A stretch of 64,000 bases of DNA, taken from assembly GCA_019638595.1 (NCBI GenBank), contig JAHBTJ010000014.1:124001-188000 (forward strand), written 5' to 3'. The notes below the pieces were generated by a model. The model was not told the origin of the DNA and ran no database searches. It was given only the letters and a program-made list of their open reading frames with translations. Of the stretch, positions 25,265-33,806 are shown in pieces (the first letter of the stretch is position 1; each line of letters begins with the position of its first letter). The stretch is from Chitinophagaceae bacterium. GTDB taxonomy: Bacteria; Bacteroidota; Bacteroidia; Chitinophagales; Chitinophagaceae. Both the position numbers and the translations under genes were made by a program.

Positions 25265-25618
25265 CTATTGCTCCAGCACATCATACAACGTCTTTTCCGA
25301 CCAGGCGGGAGAGGGTTCTATCCAGGGAGCAGCATGGTCTTCTATTTTGTCAATGATCTGCCATGCCTGTTGAATGTTTTTTGCCTGGTCAAGCGGCGCC
25401 AGCTTGTCACTCAGTTCGCGCGAACCGGTCACTGCAATTATCCTTCCCACCTTATCGTACAAATGATGATCAAAAAACTTCCCGATCACGGTTCCTTTCA
25501 ATCCAAAAACGCAATGCCCGAGTATTACGCCAAAAACGTTATACGATATAGGGTGCAAAATTGTGTTTTGGTAAATAAATCCTGCAGGGTTACCAGCAAT
25601 GTCTAGTAGTGGATGCAT
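25265..25618 (-). CDS. Small protein of unknown function, repeated Gly/beta pattern
   Basis: 117 residues, convergent with the sensor kinase gene with 2 bases between the stops. No signal peptide. Residues 5-65 show a repeated short-beta pattern (GNPAGFI, VFGVILGHCVFG, KGTVIG, VGRIIAV) that recalls the 4-fold beta flower fold; the C-terminal half is helical with many Trp and acidic residues. I do not recognise a function. Codon-like composition resembles neighbouring genes. Confidence 0.5.
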   Translation of the reverse strand: MHPLLDIAGNPAGFIYQNTILHPISYNVFGVILGHCVFGLKGTVIGKFFDHHLYDKVGRIIAVTGSRELSDKLAPLDQAKNIQQAWQIIDKIEDHAAPWIEPSPAWSEKTLYDVLEQ

Positions 25619-25998
25619 AGCGCAAAATTAATCGTGTTATTTTAAATCACGATGCAGGTAACATTAACTTAACATAGCAATGTACCTTTCTGAGCTCACA
25701 AAGCCTTGTGGCACAAAAATATACTGTTCAACAAAACAATCATTCTCTTTTTTCCACAATTATTATTATTTTTTCCACAACTATCTCATATTCATATTAA
25801 GCGCCTCGCCTGCCAGCATCCAAATCCGGCTCCGGAATATCAACGGCTTCGCCGGATGCCTGCCACTGCAGCCTCACGGCCTAAATAAAATTGCACCTGC
25901 CATGTATGTGAATGTTTATCATCAATGCAGGATTATTAACTTTCCTGTTGTAGTATGATAATGCGTTGTTCGGTATATTAAAGCAGCCACATTTTGGT
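25619..25998. other. Gene-free stretch with a direct repeat
   Basis: 380 bases. TTTTTTCCACAA occurs twice, at 25747-25758 and 25771-25782, in an AT-rich run. The word TTTTCCACA is one base from a DnaA box (TTATCCACA), but the site is 28 kb from dnaA. The rest (25800-25990) is featureless. Confidence 0.4.
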
Positions 25999-27066
25999 TT
26001 ATTTGTTTGTACTTTTCTGTCGCATCTGCTTTACCCATTTATCATACATTTCCTTCGGCATTTCCCTATAGTGCAGCTTTGCAAGGGTGATATAAGCCAC
26101 CTCCATTTCGTCATACACCTGTTTTACTGTCGAGTTATTTTCCTCTTTTTGTTTCAGATAGACCTTCTTCAACGTTTCTGCTTTTAAAAGGAGCGCCATC
26201 GGGTTGGTAGCATGATATTGTAAAACGAGATTGCAACATTGTAAGATAAAACCATCATAATAGTTCTTTGTTTCATATTCGTATGCTTTTGCAAGATCAA
26301 GCACGCACAAACCGATAGATTGCTGGTTACTCAAAGTGTCCATATATATTTTACTTCTAACCGCATCGGCAGATATATAGCCGGAAGCCATGATCCACGC
26401 ATCCGAAGGGAAACTCCTGCTGGTAAGCTCTGTATTGTACCAGCCGTACTGCTGGCTGAAATTTTTTATATAGATATGATTGGGAGCAAGTGCCAGCCAG
26501 CATTTAGCGCCGATTTTATCAGCAATAATTTTATAGAGGTATGACAAACTATGGCAGTTGCCTTTTCTTTTGTTCAAAAGATTCGTAACACACATATTTT
26601 CCCATTCAACTTGTTTCGTTGGATCATCTGCTTTATAAGAAAAGAGAATGGTGTCTGTTGTATAAATCCTGGAATTATATAAAACAGTTAACGTGTCGAA
26701 TAGCGTTGAAAATATAGAATGATTTTTTAAATAGTATGAGCTATCCGGCTGATTATACTTTATTGTATGTTGAGTATTTTGGTGATATTTTACAAACCTG
26801 GCCAGATTGGTAATTTGTTGATCAAATTTTTCAAAATCCTGTTCTTCCCCAAGAATAGTATTCTCAGCTAAAAGAACTGCTTTTGAGAATTGCCCGTTTT
26901 CCTCTAATAATTTCTTTATTTCCTTAAAAATTATATCGTAGTCTTCAATCCTAACTTTATCTGTTACATAAGAAATGTTCTGCGATACACCTGTTTTAGG
27001 CAAAAGGAAAAATAGTAGTGTTGAAAACAGAGCCAGCCATAATTTGAAAGATTGCTCACATATCAT
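25999..27066 (-). CDS. Secreted transglutaminase-like protein with C-terminal tail domain
   Basis: About 355 residues from the ATG at 27066; this start opens directly on a signal peptide (FKLWLALFSTLLFFLLPKTG). The longer frame from 27117 would overlap the upstream gene. The centre has the transglutaminase/papain-like arrangement: Cys in KRKGNCHSLSYLY, His in LAPNHIYIKN and a downstream polar segment, so a Cys-His peptidase or amide-forming enzyme is possible. Residues about 240-355 form a helical tail (MDTLSNQQ...MPKEMYDKWVKQMRQ) which recurs alone in the fragment at 28841-29380. Last gene of a four-gene leftward unit. Function unknown. Confidence 0.7.
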   Translation of the reverse strand: MICEQSFKLWLALFSTLLFFLLPKTGVSQNISYVTDKVRIEDYDIIFKEIKKLLEENGQFSKAVLLAENTILGEEQDFEKFDQQITNLARFVKYHQNTQHTIKYNQPDSSYYLKNHSIFSTLFDTLTVLYNSRIYTTDTILFSYKADDPTKQVEWENMCVTNLLNKRKGNCHSLSYLYKIIADKIGAKCWLALAPNHIYIKNFSQQYGWYNTELTSRSFPSDAWIMASGYISADAVRSKIYMDTLSNQQSIGLCVLDLAKAYEYETKNYYDGFILQCCNLVLQYHATNPMALLLKAETLKKVYLKQKEENNSTVKQVYDEMEVAYITLAKLHYREMPKEMYDKWVKQMRQKSTNK

Positions 27067-27076
27067 AAGCGATGCT

Positions 27077-27661
27077 TTAGAAGGAAACCCCATCATCAAA
27101 AAAACCGTCATAACCAAACGAAAACTTAGACAGTTGCTGTTTTAGCTTACCAATAAAACATTCTTCCACCGGATCAAAAGAGTATATCTTGTTTACACTT
27201 ACAAATCTCACATTATCTTCATAACTACCTCTCACTTGTGTTAAATCCTTTCTTGTTAACGGGCAAATAATCGCCGATACTTTATAAATGTATATCAATA
27301 TAGGTGTCTCAAAATTTTTGAAATCAAAGTCAATGACTTTATAAGGAATATCAACAGGTACTTCCGGGGATTGTTCAACACCACATTCTTCCCTATTTTT
27401 ATTATTGAAGGCAATCACTCCTCCTAAATTTTTTTTAGAAAATTCTCCAATAAAATTCGTATATTTTTTAAAATGTCCTCCGGTAGCCGATGTAACTAAA
27501 GAATCTATAAAAACCGCACCTCCATCGTCAAGATTAATGCTTCTGACAGCCTTATTAGGAGAAATATGCTCAAAGGAAATAATATAACCATGGCGGACTT
27601 GACCGTAGGTGACAGAGTTTGCAAGAAAAAAAAAGGTGAATATTGAAATGACAATTTTCAT
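27077..27661 (-). CDS. Secreted protein of unknown function
   Basis: 194 residues with a signal peptide (residues 1-20, ending VTYG). Beta-rich, without recognisable motifs; contains two or three Cys (EECGVEQ, IICPLTRK, EECFIGK). It sits between the RHS-core metallopeptidase gene (6-base gap upstream) and the transglutaminase-like gene (10-base gap downstream), so all are surely one transcript. Position directly after a toxin-like gene suggests a protective or partner protein, but nothing in the sequence shows this. The stretch is visibly AT-rich (13 G/C in the 60 bases at 27421-27480). Confidence 0.65.
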   Translation of the reverse strand: MKIVISIFTFFFLANSVTYGQVRHGYIISFEHISPNKAVRSINLDDGGAVFIDSLVTSATGGHFKKYTNFIGEFSKKNLGGVIAFNNKNREECGVEQSPEVPVDIPYKVIDFDFKNFETPILIYIYKVSAIICPLTRKDLTQVRGSYEDNVRFVSVNKIYSFDPVEECFIGKLKQQLSKFSFGYDGFFDDGVSF

Positions 27662-27667
27662 TTATTA

Positions 27668-28819
27668 CTATTGAACCGCTGGAATATTTATATCTTTTTG
27701 TCTTAATGAGCCTTCTACAAAAGCTTTTGTGTTCGGCTGAGTCACCGTTTTGGATGGTGGCAAAAGTATGATAGTTGGATTTGCCCCAAGTTGAATTGAA
27801 TATCTAAATATACCGCCAAGAGGCATGTTATGGCGATATTCACTTTTTCCTGGATTTCGTTTTTCTGGGTCAGGATGCCGCATTAATAACTTGTGACCGA
27901 TTTCATGAGCAAAGGTGTTTGAAAAATCCTTGTATACTTGTGACGAGCTATTTCTTAAGTTGAAATGGTTTAAGTCTATTGTGCTCTCATAACTTTTAGT
28001 ATCTCCAACTGCTCCAGTTAGATTATTTTGACCGACAATTTGAAAATTTGAAAACTCTTGGGCATCGTTAGGATAAAGGCTTTTATAATCTGGAAATGTA
28101 TAGTTAGGGCTATTCTGCATTTCACGCTTTTTATCACCTATACTCATATTTTCTACTCGAAATGTTTCTACTTCAAAGTTATAATAAACTGGCACATTCC
28201 CATTTACGGTATTCGGATTTGTCATGACATCTGACATTTGTTTATTTTGATTATAAACAGAATTAAGTATTCCTAACATTTCCGTTCCTAGAGCCTGCTC
28301 ATTTTGATAACTATTGCCTACATCAAAAGGGCGAGCTAAAGTTGTATTGGAGCTTGCTTTTGCAGGATTATTTGTTACTGCAATAAGCACTTTAATCGTG
28401 ATAACTTCCAATACAGGCTTACCATTGAACTTAATCGTATTTATTATGCCTTCTTTTCCATCTAAATCAACTGCTTGAATTGGCGTATTGCTGGCATACT
28501 GATATGGAGTAAGCATAGGGTATTTGCTTGCGATTGGGTCCACACTCAAAAACCTATTCCCAACAGTATTATCCAGTCTCTTTTCAGCTTCTTCATCTGT
28601 CAACACTTTCACCACTTTCATCGTGCGAATATTCACGAGATTGGTGCCGATCTGCTGTATATCTTCTTCATCGAAGAACTCCTCAAATTCTCCTTTGGTG
28701 AGTGTGAGTATTTCTCCCTTTTTACCAATATCCTTGTAGGGATTTCCCTTTTGGGCTTTGAGAGCGGCAGCTAACGAAAAAATGAATAACGATGCCAGGA
28801 TAAGAGTTTTTGATCTCAT
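27668..28819 (-). CDS. Miniature RHS-core protein with C-terminal HEIGH metallopeptidase-like domain
   Basis: 383 residues. Signal peptide (residues 1-22), an N-terminal module of about 70 residues (DIGKKGEILTLTKGEFEEFF...GTNLVNIRTMKVV), then the RHS-repeat-associated core hallmark at about residues 90-122 (NRFLSVDPIASKYPMLTPYQ, then YASNTPIQAVDLDGKEG). Normally this hallmark ends a protein of thousands of residues and precedes a variable toxin domain. Here the RHS repeats are missing and the C-terminal 250 residues carry a zinc-peptidase-type helix, NTFAHEIGHKLLMRH. The architecture is therefore signal, small module, RHS junction, candidate metallopeptidase effector. Relationship to polymorphic toxins is inference. 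It lies in an AT-rich operon with a secreted unknown and a transglutaminase-like gene. Confidence 0.75.
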   Translation of the reverse strand: MRSKTLILASLFIFSLAAALKAQKGNPYKDIGKKGEILTLTKGEFEEFFDEEDIQQIGTNLVNIRTMKVVKVLTDEEAEKRLDNTVGNRFLSVDPIASKYPMLTPYQYASNTPIQAVDLDGKEGIINTIKFNGKPVLEVITIKVLIAVTNNPAKASSNTTLARPFDVGNSYQNEQALGTEMLGILNSVYNQNKQMSDVMTNPNTVNGNVPVYYNFEVETFRVENMSIGDKKREMQNSPNYTFPDYKSLYPNDAQEFSNFQIVGQNNLTGAVGDTKSYESTIDLNHFNLRNSSSQVYKDFSNTFAHEIGHKLLMRHPDPEKRNPGKSEYRHNMPLGGIFRYSIQLGANPTIILLPPSKTVTQPNTKAFVEGSLRQKDINIPAVQ

Positions 28820-28840
28820 ATGTATTAGGTTAAGGTGTGT

Positions 28841-29380
28841 TTATTGTTTGGGGGTATTTTTAAATGTCGGTCTTATATGCTTCAGTTTGTTTAATTCTTT
28901 AAGCAGTTGGTCGTACTCCGCTTTATCCTGCTGCTTTTGCTCTTCCTGCTGCATTGATTGCAGCCATTGCCGGTACATTTCCCGCGGCATATCCTGATGC
29001 CCTGTCGCATCTATCTTTTGATATAGTTCCTGCCTCCTGTTGTACGCTGCCATTACATCAGGATAGTTATTCCATTGCTCCGGCAGGGGATTCCCTGAAG
29101 CTTCCAGTTGCATACCGAGCATGATATGAGCTGTAGTAGCCTGATCCATCAATGCCGTCATATTATCGGCGTCAACGCTTTGTATTTTTTGAACCAGCAT
29201 ATCGCCGACCTTGTCATAGCCCAATTGTTTTCTGTAGCCTAATAAAAGGTCGCCCAGCATTCGGGCATAGAGTTGTTTGCCTGACAAGGTGTCCAGATAA
29301 GTCTTATTAGCCAATGCGGCAGCACTTACAAGTTGCGAGTCGCAGGACGAAGGTGATAAATGATCTGCAGATAGCTCCAT
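28841..29380 (-). pseudogene. Truncated copy of the tail of the transglutaminase-like protein
   Basis: 179 residues without a signal peptide. Residues about 17-150 align with the C-terminal tail of the protein at 25999-27066: KTYLDTLS/KIYMDTLS, LGDLLLGY/VLDLAKAY, DNMTALMDQATTA/NPMALLLKAETL, MPREMYRQWLQSMQQ/MPKEMYDKWVKQMRQ. The catalytic Cys-His part is missing. The ATG lies 3 bases past the terminator of the upstream PUL, with no room for its own promoter. Most likely the 3' remnant of a second full-length gene, left by a duplication or replacement. It precedes the RHS-core gene by 21 bases. It could still be translated from read-through. Confidence 0.65.
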
Positions 29381-29383
29381 AAA

Positions 29384-29411
29384 ATGAAAACAGGAGGCGG
29401 TTTTAGCCTCC
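29384..29411 (-). terminator. Terminator closing the polysaccharide utilisation locus
   Basis: On the minus strand GGAGGC-TAAAACC-GCCTCC (29411-29393) is a perfect 6-bp stem followed by TGTTTTCATTTT, 90 bases past the stop of the MFS gene. Confidence 0.7.
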
Positions 29412-29501
29412 TCTCTCTAACAGAACAGTACACTAAAAAAAGCAAGGCTTCAAAAACCAGGTAAACGGTTCTGAAAATGCAGGCTGTACACAGGAATTAT
29501 T

Positions 29502-30869
29502 TTATGTTATTACTTTCTCCAGCTCTTCCAGTGTTTTGCCCTTCGTTTCTTTTACCTTACGCCAAACAAAAAAGAATCCAAGCACACATATTACCGAATA
29601 AATATAGAATGATCTTTCCTGCAGTTGCTCAAATAAAACAGGGAAGGTAAACACGAGGATAAAATAGGCCGCCCACAGGCTGACTACCGCAACAGCCGTA
29701 GCTTCGCCACGTACCTTATTGGGAAAGATTTCGGAGATGAGTACCCACGTAACAGGCGCCAGCGACATGGCATAAATACCAATGGATGCTAACAGAAACC
29801 AGGACACATGCGCTGAGTGATTTCCTAACAGGATGACGATAATTACATACACAACAGCGAGCCCGCCTGCACCGATCAGCATCAAAGGCTTTCTTCCCAG
29901 TTTATCAACCAGCAACATAGCAAGAATGGTGAATGCCAGGTTTACGCCTCCTATAAAAACAGTTTGCAGCAATTGATCGTCCTGCGATGCACCGATACTC
30001 TCAAATATTTTAGGCGCATAGTTAAACACCGTATTAATGCCGCACAATTGCTGAAATACCGCCAGGCCTATACCTACCAAAACAGCCGGCAGCACGGCTT
30101 TTTTAAAAATATCCGCATACCGGCTTTTAACAGCTCCTTTTAATGATATTGCAATATGGCTCACAGATTCATTTACAAAACTGGCATCTCCTATTTTCTC
30201 TAACACTTTTGTTGCCTGTGCGTTTTTGCCTGCCTTCATCAGCCAGCGCGGGCTTTCGGGCAACCACAATGCCCCGATGAAAAATAAAACAGAAGGGATA
30301 AAGCCTAACCCGAACATCCACCGCCAGGCATCTTCTCCATAATTACGCAACCCGTAATTAATGAGGTTGGTAAAAAGAATGCCCAGTACGATCGTTAACT
30401 GGTTAATGGCTACCATACGGCCACGCATATGCGCCGGAGAGATTTCTGCAATATACATCGGCGACAGCACGGAGGCCATGCCTACGCCAATACCTGCACA
30501 AAACCTGGCGGCAATAAAAGCATCTCTTGAAAAAGAAAATGCCATTGCTATAGAAGAAAGAGCGAAAATAGCCGCAGCGATCAACAATCCCGGTTTACGT
30601 CCATATTTATCCGACACCGATCCCGCAACCATGCAGCCAATAATAGCTCCTAATGCCAGGCTTCCTGTTGCAAAGCCTTCCCAATAAGCATCTAAATGAA
30701 AATGCTTTTGTAAAAAAGGTAAAGCGCCGGCTATTACCGCAAAATCGAATCCAAACAAATAACCACCGAGGGCAGAAACGAAGGAGATACCTAAAATATA
30801 GGAAGTGTTGAACCGGTGCTTTGAGGTATCGGAACCGCCGGTATTGCCGGATGAAATAATAGTAGCCAT
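29502..30869 (-). CDS. MFS sugar porter (XylE/GalP-like proton symporter)
   Basis: 455 residues with 12 predicted helices. Sugar porter signatures are clear: GGYLFGFDFAVIAGALPFL in TM1, SDKYGRKPGLLIAA after TM2, RFCAGIGVGMASVLSPMYIAE in TM4-5, LPESPRWL after TM6, QQLCGINTVFNYAPKIF in TM7 and the end KETKGKTLEELE. It imports a monosaccharide across the inner membrane with protons. As the last gene of the PUL, downstream of GH36, GalM and GH2, its cargo is probably galactose or another product of this locus (inference). Starts 29 bases after the GH2 stop; a 9-bp hairpin covers that junction. Confidence 0.92.
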   Translation of the reverse strand: MATIISSGNTGGSDTSKHRFNTSYILGISFVSALGGYLFGFDFAVIAGALPFLQKHFHLDAYWEGFATGSLALGAIIGCMVAGSVSDKYGRKPGLLIAAAIFALSSIAMAFSFSRDAFIAARFCAGIGVGMASVLSPMYIAEISPAHMRGRMVAINQLTIVLGILFTNLINYGLRNYGEDAWRWMFGLGFIPSVLFFIGALWLPESPRWLMKAGKNAQATKVLEKIGDASFVNESVSHIAISLKGAVKSRYADIFKKAVLPAVLVGIGLAVFQQLCGINTVFNYAPKIFESIGASQDDQLLQTVFIGGVNLAFTILAMLLVDKLGRKPLMLIGAGGLAVVYVIIVILLGNHSAHVSWFLLASIGIYAMSLAPVTWVLISEIFPNKVRGEATAVAVVSLWAAYFILVFTFPVLFEQLQERSFYIYSVICVLGFFFVWRKVKETKGKTLEELEKVIT

Positions 30870-30894
30870 AGTAAAATCTAATAATGATTTTCAA

Positions 30895-30917
30895 CAGGTC
30901 ATTTCATTAATGACCTG
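30895..30917. other. Perfect 9-bp hairpin spanning the GH2 stop codon
   Basis: CAGGTCATT-(5 bases)-AATGACCTG. It contains the last codons and stop of the GH2 gene (30899-30904) and lies just before the MFS gene. It is not followed by a T-run on the minus strand, so it is not a standard terminator; it may stabilise the message end or tune expression of the transporter. Confidence 0.55.
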
Positions 30918-33739
30918 ATGATATTAATATCAACTTCCCGTGACGGGTGAAAAGCTGCAGCGCTCATATATTTTTTCAGGCTGAACAACAATTGCTGCGC
31001 TTCCGGTCTTGCTTCCTGCTGCTCCAGCAGGTCAATAGATGAAACGATCAGCCTGCCGCCCCCGGTATTGCATTCAAAGATAAGGCCCAGTGAACGGTTG
31101 GTCACCCAATCGTCAATTACCCTTACGATCGGCTCCAGGCCATTGGCAACAGAATCGAGCATTACTGCGCTTGAATGGCTCATGGCATCCCACCATTGCC
31201 AGTTGCTGTGGTATGCTGTTGGAAACGCTGCGAGGGCCGGATGCGCGGGGTTACACAAAATACCCAGCGTATGTGGCGGCTGACCGCCCGTCCAGGCTGT
31301 GTTCCAGAAGATGCTTGAAAATCCTACGGCAACCGATCCGCCTTTCTCCGGCCTTACGGAACCTTGCTTCAATGTCAGCAGTACTTTTCCTCCTTTATTA
31401 AGCGTTGCCAGCGCGTTTTCATCCAATTGTTGGGTTACGAGTATGCCTTCATCTTTCTGCAATACGGGCAAAGGATACACAAAAAAATTCCATGCATTTT
31501 GATAGTCGCCCACAGAAACGGTCAGTACAAGCTGCTGGGGCTGCAGCACTTCTGATAAAGCCTGCTTTATTTCACCTAACTGAATACCATTGCCTAAAGG
31601 GATATTTGTTTCCGGTAACTGCCCCCGGAAAAGCGTCTTTCCTGAAATATCTTTGATCTCCCAGGAAGGGATTATATTTAGCAATGCCGCTTCTCCAAAA
31701 TGAGCTATTTCAACAGGCACGGATAATATCTCATTATTCCGGTATACCATTTTAGGGAACCTTGCCAGCGGAACCGTTGCATTGCAAAAACGGCTGTATT
31801 CTTTCCCGGTAATATATCCCTTATCTTCCCAGAACGGGTTTAATACACCAACCAGTGCGGTTCCCTGCCCGGGAAAATCATGCAGATCTAATAATTGAAA
31901 GCCGGCAAAGCCCGGAGTACGCAACGCCGCCTCTATATCAGCTTTGTAACATAAGGCCTGCAGCTTACCTGACGCCAGCAAAAAGCTGTCAGACAAATGA
32001 GCCATACCATGATCCTTCAGCGATTGCCGGAAGATCTCAAAGTTTTTGGCTTTAAGCACGCCTGTATATCTCTCTATCTCTTTAAAATCGGGGTAAACGC
32101 ACCACTGGCCAATTTCATGGCTCACCGTAGGGTGATCCCATTTGGAAATGATGTCCGCCCAGTTGTAATTGCTTTTCGGCGCCTGGCCGTTGATGATGCT
32201 TTTCAAACCCTGGCCCCAGCCCTGCACTCTCGGGTCGGGAGTGCTGTTGAAATCGCTTTCTGGTATCACCGGCCAGCCCGCCCCGGTTGTATACAGCCTG
32301 CGGGCGTCTTTCTTTTTCCAGTAATTCACGTAATCCGTCAGGTATTGTTTGTGGTTCCTGCCTGCGGGCTCATTGCCATAAGCCAGCATACAAAAAGAAG
32401 GATGATTGCCATAATCTCTTAACATGCGCTCCGTTTCATCATAAATATATTTATCAAGAGGTTTACCATCTCCGATAGTAGCGCCCTGGTTGGCCCAGGA
32501 GCTGGCTTCCACATGCAGGTAAAAACCCGAACGGTCTGCCGCATCAAAGGCAGCTTCAGGCGGGCACCATGAATGAAAACGCAGGTGGTTCAAACCATAC
32601 GATCTTGCTATCTTAAAAATGTGCATCCACGATTCAACATCTGTTGGCGGATAACCGGTTTCGGGAAAGATGGCGCACTCCAGCGTTCCCCGCAGAAAAG
32701 TAAGCCGGCCATTGATGGTGAACTGTGTTCCTTTGGCAGCAAACTCACGCATGCCGAAACTGACTGTTTTTACGTCCGTTTCCTTACCGCTTTTCAACTG
32801 TACCGACAATGAATACAGGTTGGGATTAAATTCATCCCACAATAACGGGCGATTACCCATCGGGTATACTACTTCCACCATATTAGCCCCATTTTGCAGG
32901 GCTATTGATCTTATCACCGGCTTTAACTGTTCTTCCTTTGCCGTACCTGTGGCCAATAACCGGATCTCGGCTTTGTTAACCTGATTTACTTCATTACTGA
33001 TTTTTATCCGTACAGTGACCTGCTTTTTATGAATATCGGGAAACAACTGCACATCATCAATATACAAGACCGGGCGGGCAGCAATGAACAGCTTGCCTAT
33101 CATCCCATTCCAGTTGCTTTGCGTATGATCGGAGATGCTGTGTGAATTCTTACCTGCATCTATTTCTTTAACCCGGTTATCAATACGAATAGTGACGCGG
33201 TGTGTACCCGGCGTTAACGCTTTTGACAGATCAAAGACCTGTGCTGTACCCAGGCTGTTAGCAACGCCCACCTGTTTATCATCAATCCACACCGTAGTTT
33301 CCCAATGACTTCGTTCTATGAACAACTCTATATGCCTGCCTTTCCAGGCTGCGGGAATATCCACCATTTTCTGGTACCAGGCAGCGCCTTTATAGTACTT
33401 TACAGGCTGCAGCCAGAACGGAACTTTGATATTGCCGGGTTGGCGGTAAGCCGCATACTCAGGCTTAACAAACCAGGATGAATCAACAATACTGCCTGTC
33501 CACGGTGTGTTTACCGAAATATCATTGCCTTTGCCATTGGTGGTCATTGAACCCGGCAGACTGATCCTGTCTTCCAGCTTTTTACGGTACCATTGTTCCG
33601 CTGCTCCCTTATCTGATGGATCAACCTGGAAGTACCATGTGCCTGCCAGATCAATACGGCTTGTTTGGGCTAAAACGGTTGCATTATCCAGTACCATCGC
33701 CAGTAGAAAGGTCATTGCCAGGAAGAAGGTCTTGTTCAT
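30899..33739 (-). CDS. Secreted glycoside hydrolase family 2 protein
   Basis: 946 residues from the ATG at 33739, which opens a Sec signal (TFFLAMTFLLAMVLDNATVLAQ). The longer frame back to 34051 overlaps the GalM gene and is not credible. The N-terminal jelly-roll domain (LAGTWYFQVDP, ISLPGSM, HIELFIERSHWETTVWIDD), Ig-like middle and TIM barrel (LRFHSWCPPEAAFDAADRSG, LAYGNEPAGR with the acid/base Glu, and PTVSHEIGQWC with the probable nucleophile Glu) are those of GH2. A further C-terminal beta region of about 250 residues is present. GH2 includes beta-galactosidases, beta-glucuronidases and beta-mannosidases; context suggests galactoside, unproven. Sits 67 bases after GalM. Confidence 0.85.
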   Translation of the reverse strand: MNKTFFLAMTFLLAMVLDNATVLAQTSRIDLAGTWYFQVDPSDKGAAEQWYRKKLEDRISLPGSMTTNGKGNDISVNTPWTGSIVDSSWFVKPEYAAYRQPGNIKVPFWLQPVKYYKGAAWYQKMVDIPAAWKGRHIELFIERSHWETTVWIDDKQVGVANSLGTAQVFDLSKALTPGTHRVTIRIDNRVKEIDAGKNSHSISDHTQSNWNGMIGKLFIAARPVLYIDDVQLFPDIHKKQVTVRIKISNEVNQVNKAEIRLLATGTAKEEQLKPVIRSIALQNGANMVEVVYPMGNRPLLWDEFNPNLYSLSVQLKSGKETDVKTVSFGMREFAAKGTQFTINGRLTFLRGTLECAIFPETGYPPTDVESWMHIFKIARSYGLNHLRFHSWCPPEAAFDAADRSGFYLHVEASSWANQGATIGDGKPLDKYIYDETERMLRDYGNHPSFCMLAYGNEPAGRNHKQYLTDYVNYWKKKDARRLYTTGAGWPVIPESDFNSTPDPRVQGWGQGLKSIINGQAPKSNYNWADIISKWDHPTVSHEIGQWCVYPDFKEIERYTGVLKAKNFEIFRQSLKDHGMAHLSDSFLLASGKLQALCYKADIEAALRTPGFAGFQLLDLHDFPGQGTALVGVLNPFWEDKGYITGKEYSRFCNATVPLARFPKMVYRNNEILSVPVEIAHFGEAALLNIIPSWEIKDISGKTLFRGQLPETNIPLGNGIQLGEIKQALSEVLQPQQLVLTVSVGDYQNAWNFFVYPLPVLQKDEGILVTQQLDENALATLNKGGKVLLTLKQGSVRPEKGGSVAVGFSSIFWNTAWTGGQPPHTLGILCNPAHPALAAFPTAYHSNWQWWDAMSHSSAVMLDSVANGLEPIVRVIDDWVTNRSLGLIFECNTGGGRLIVSSIDLLEQQEARPEAQQLLFSLKKYMSAAAFHPSREVDINIIRSLMK

Positions 33740-33806
33740 AATGCCTGAATTAATATGATTTGGAGTAAGAAATTGATACTGAAATTCTTTAGAGCAGGGA
33801 CACAGT

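Noticed and set aside
26299-27066. Transglutaminase-like gene as a bacteriocin peptidase or cyclase
   Set aside because: Only the Cys and His are visible; there is no precursor peptide gene or ABC exporter nearby.
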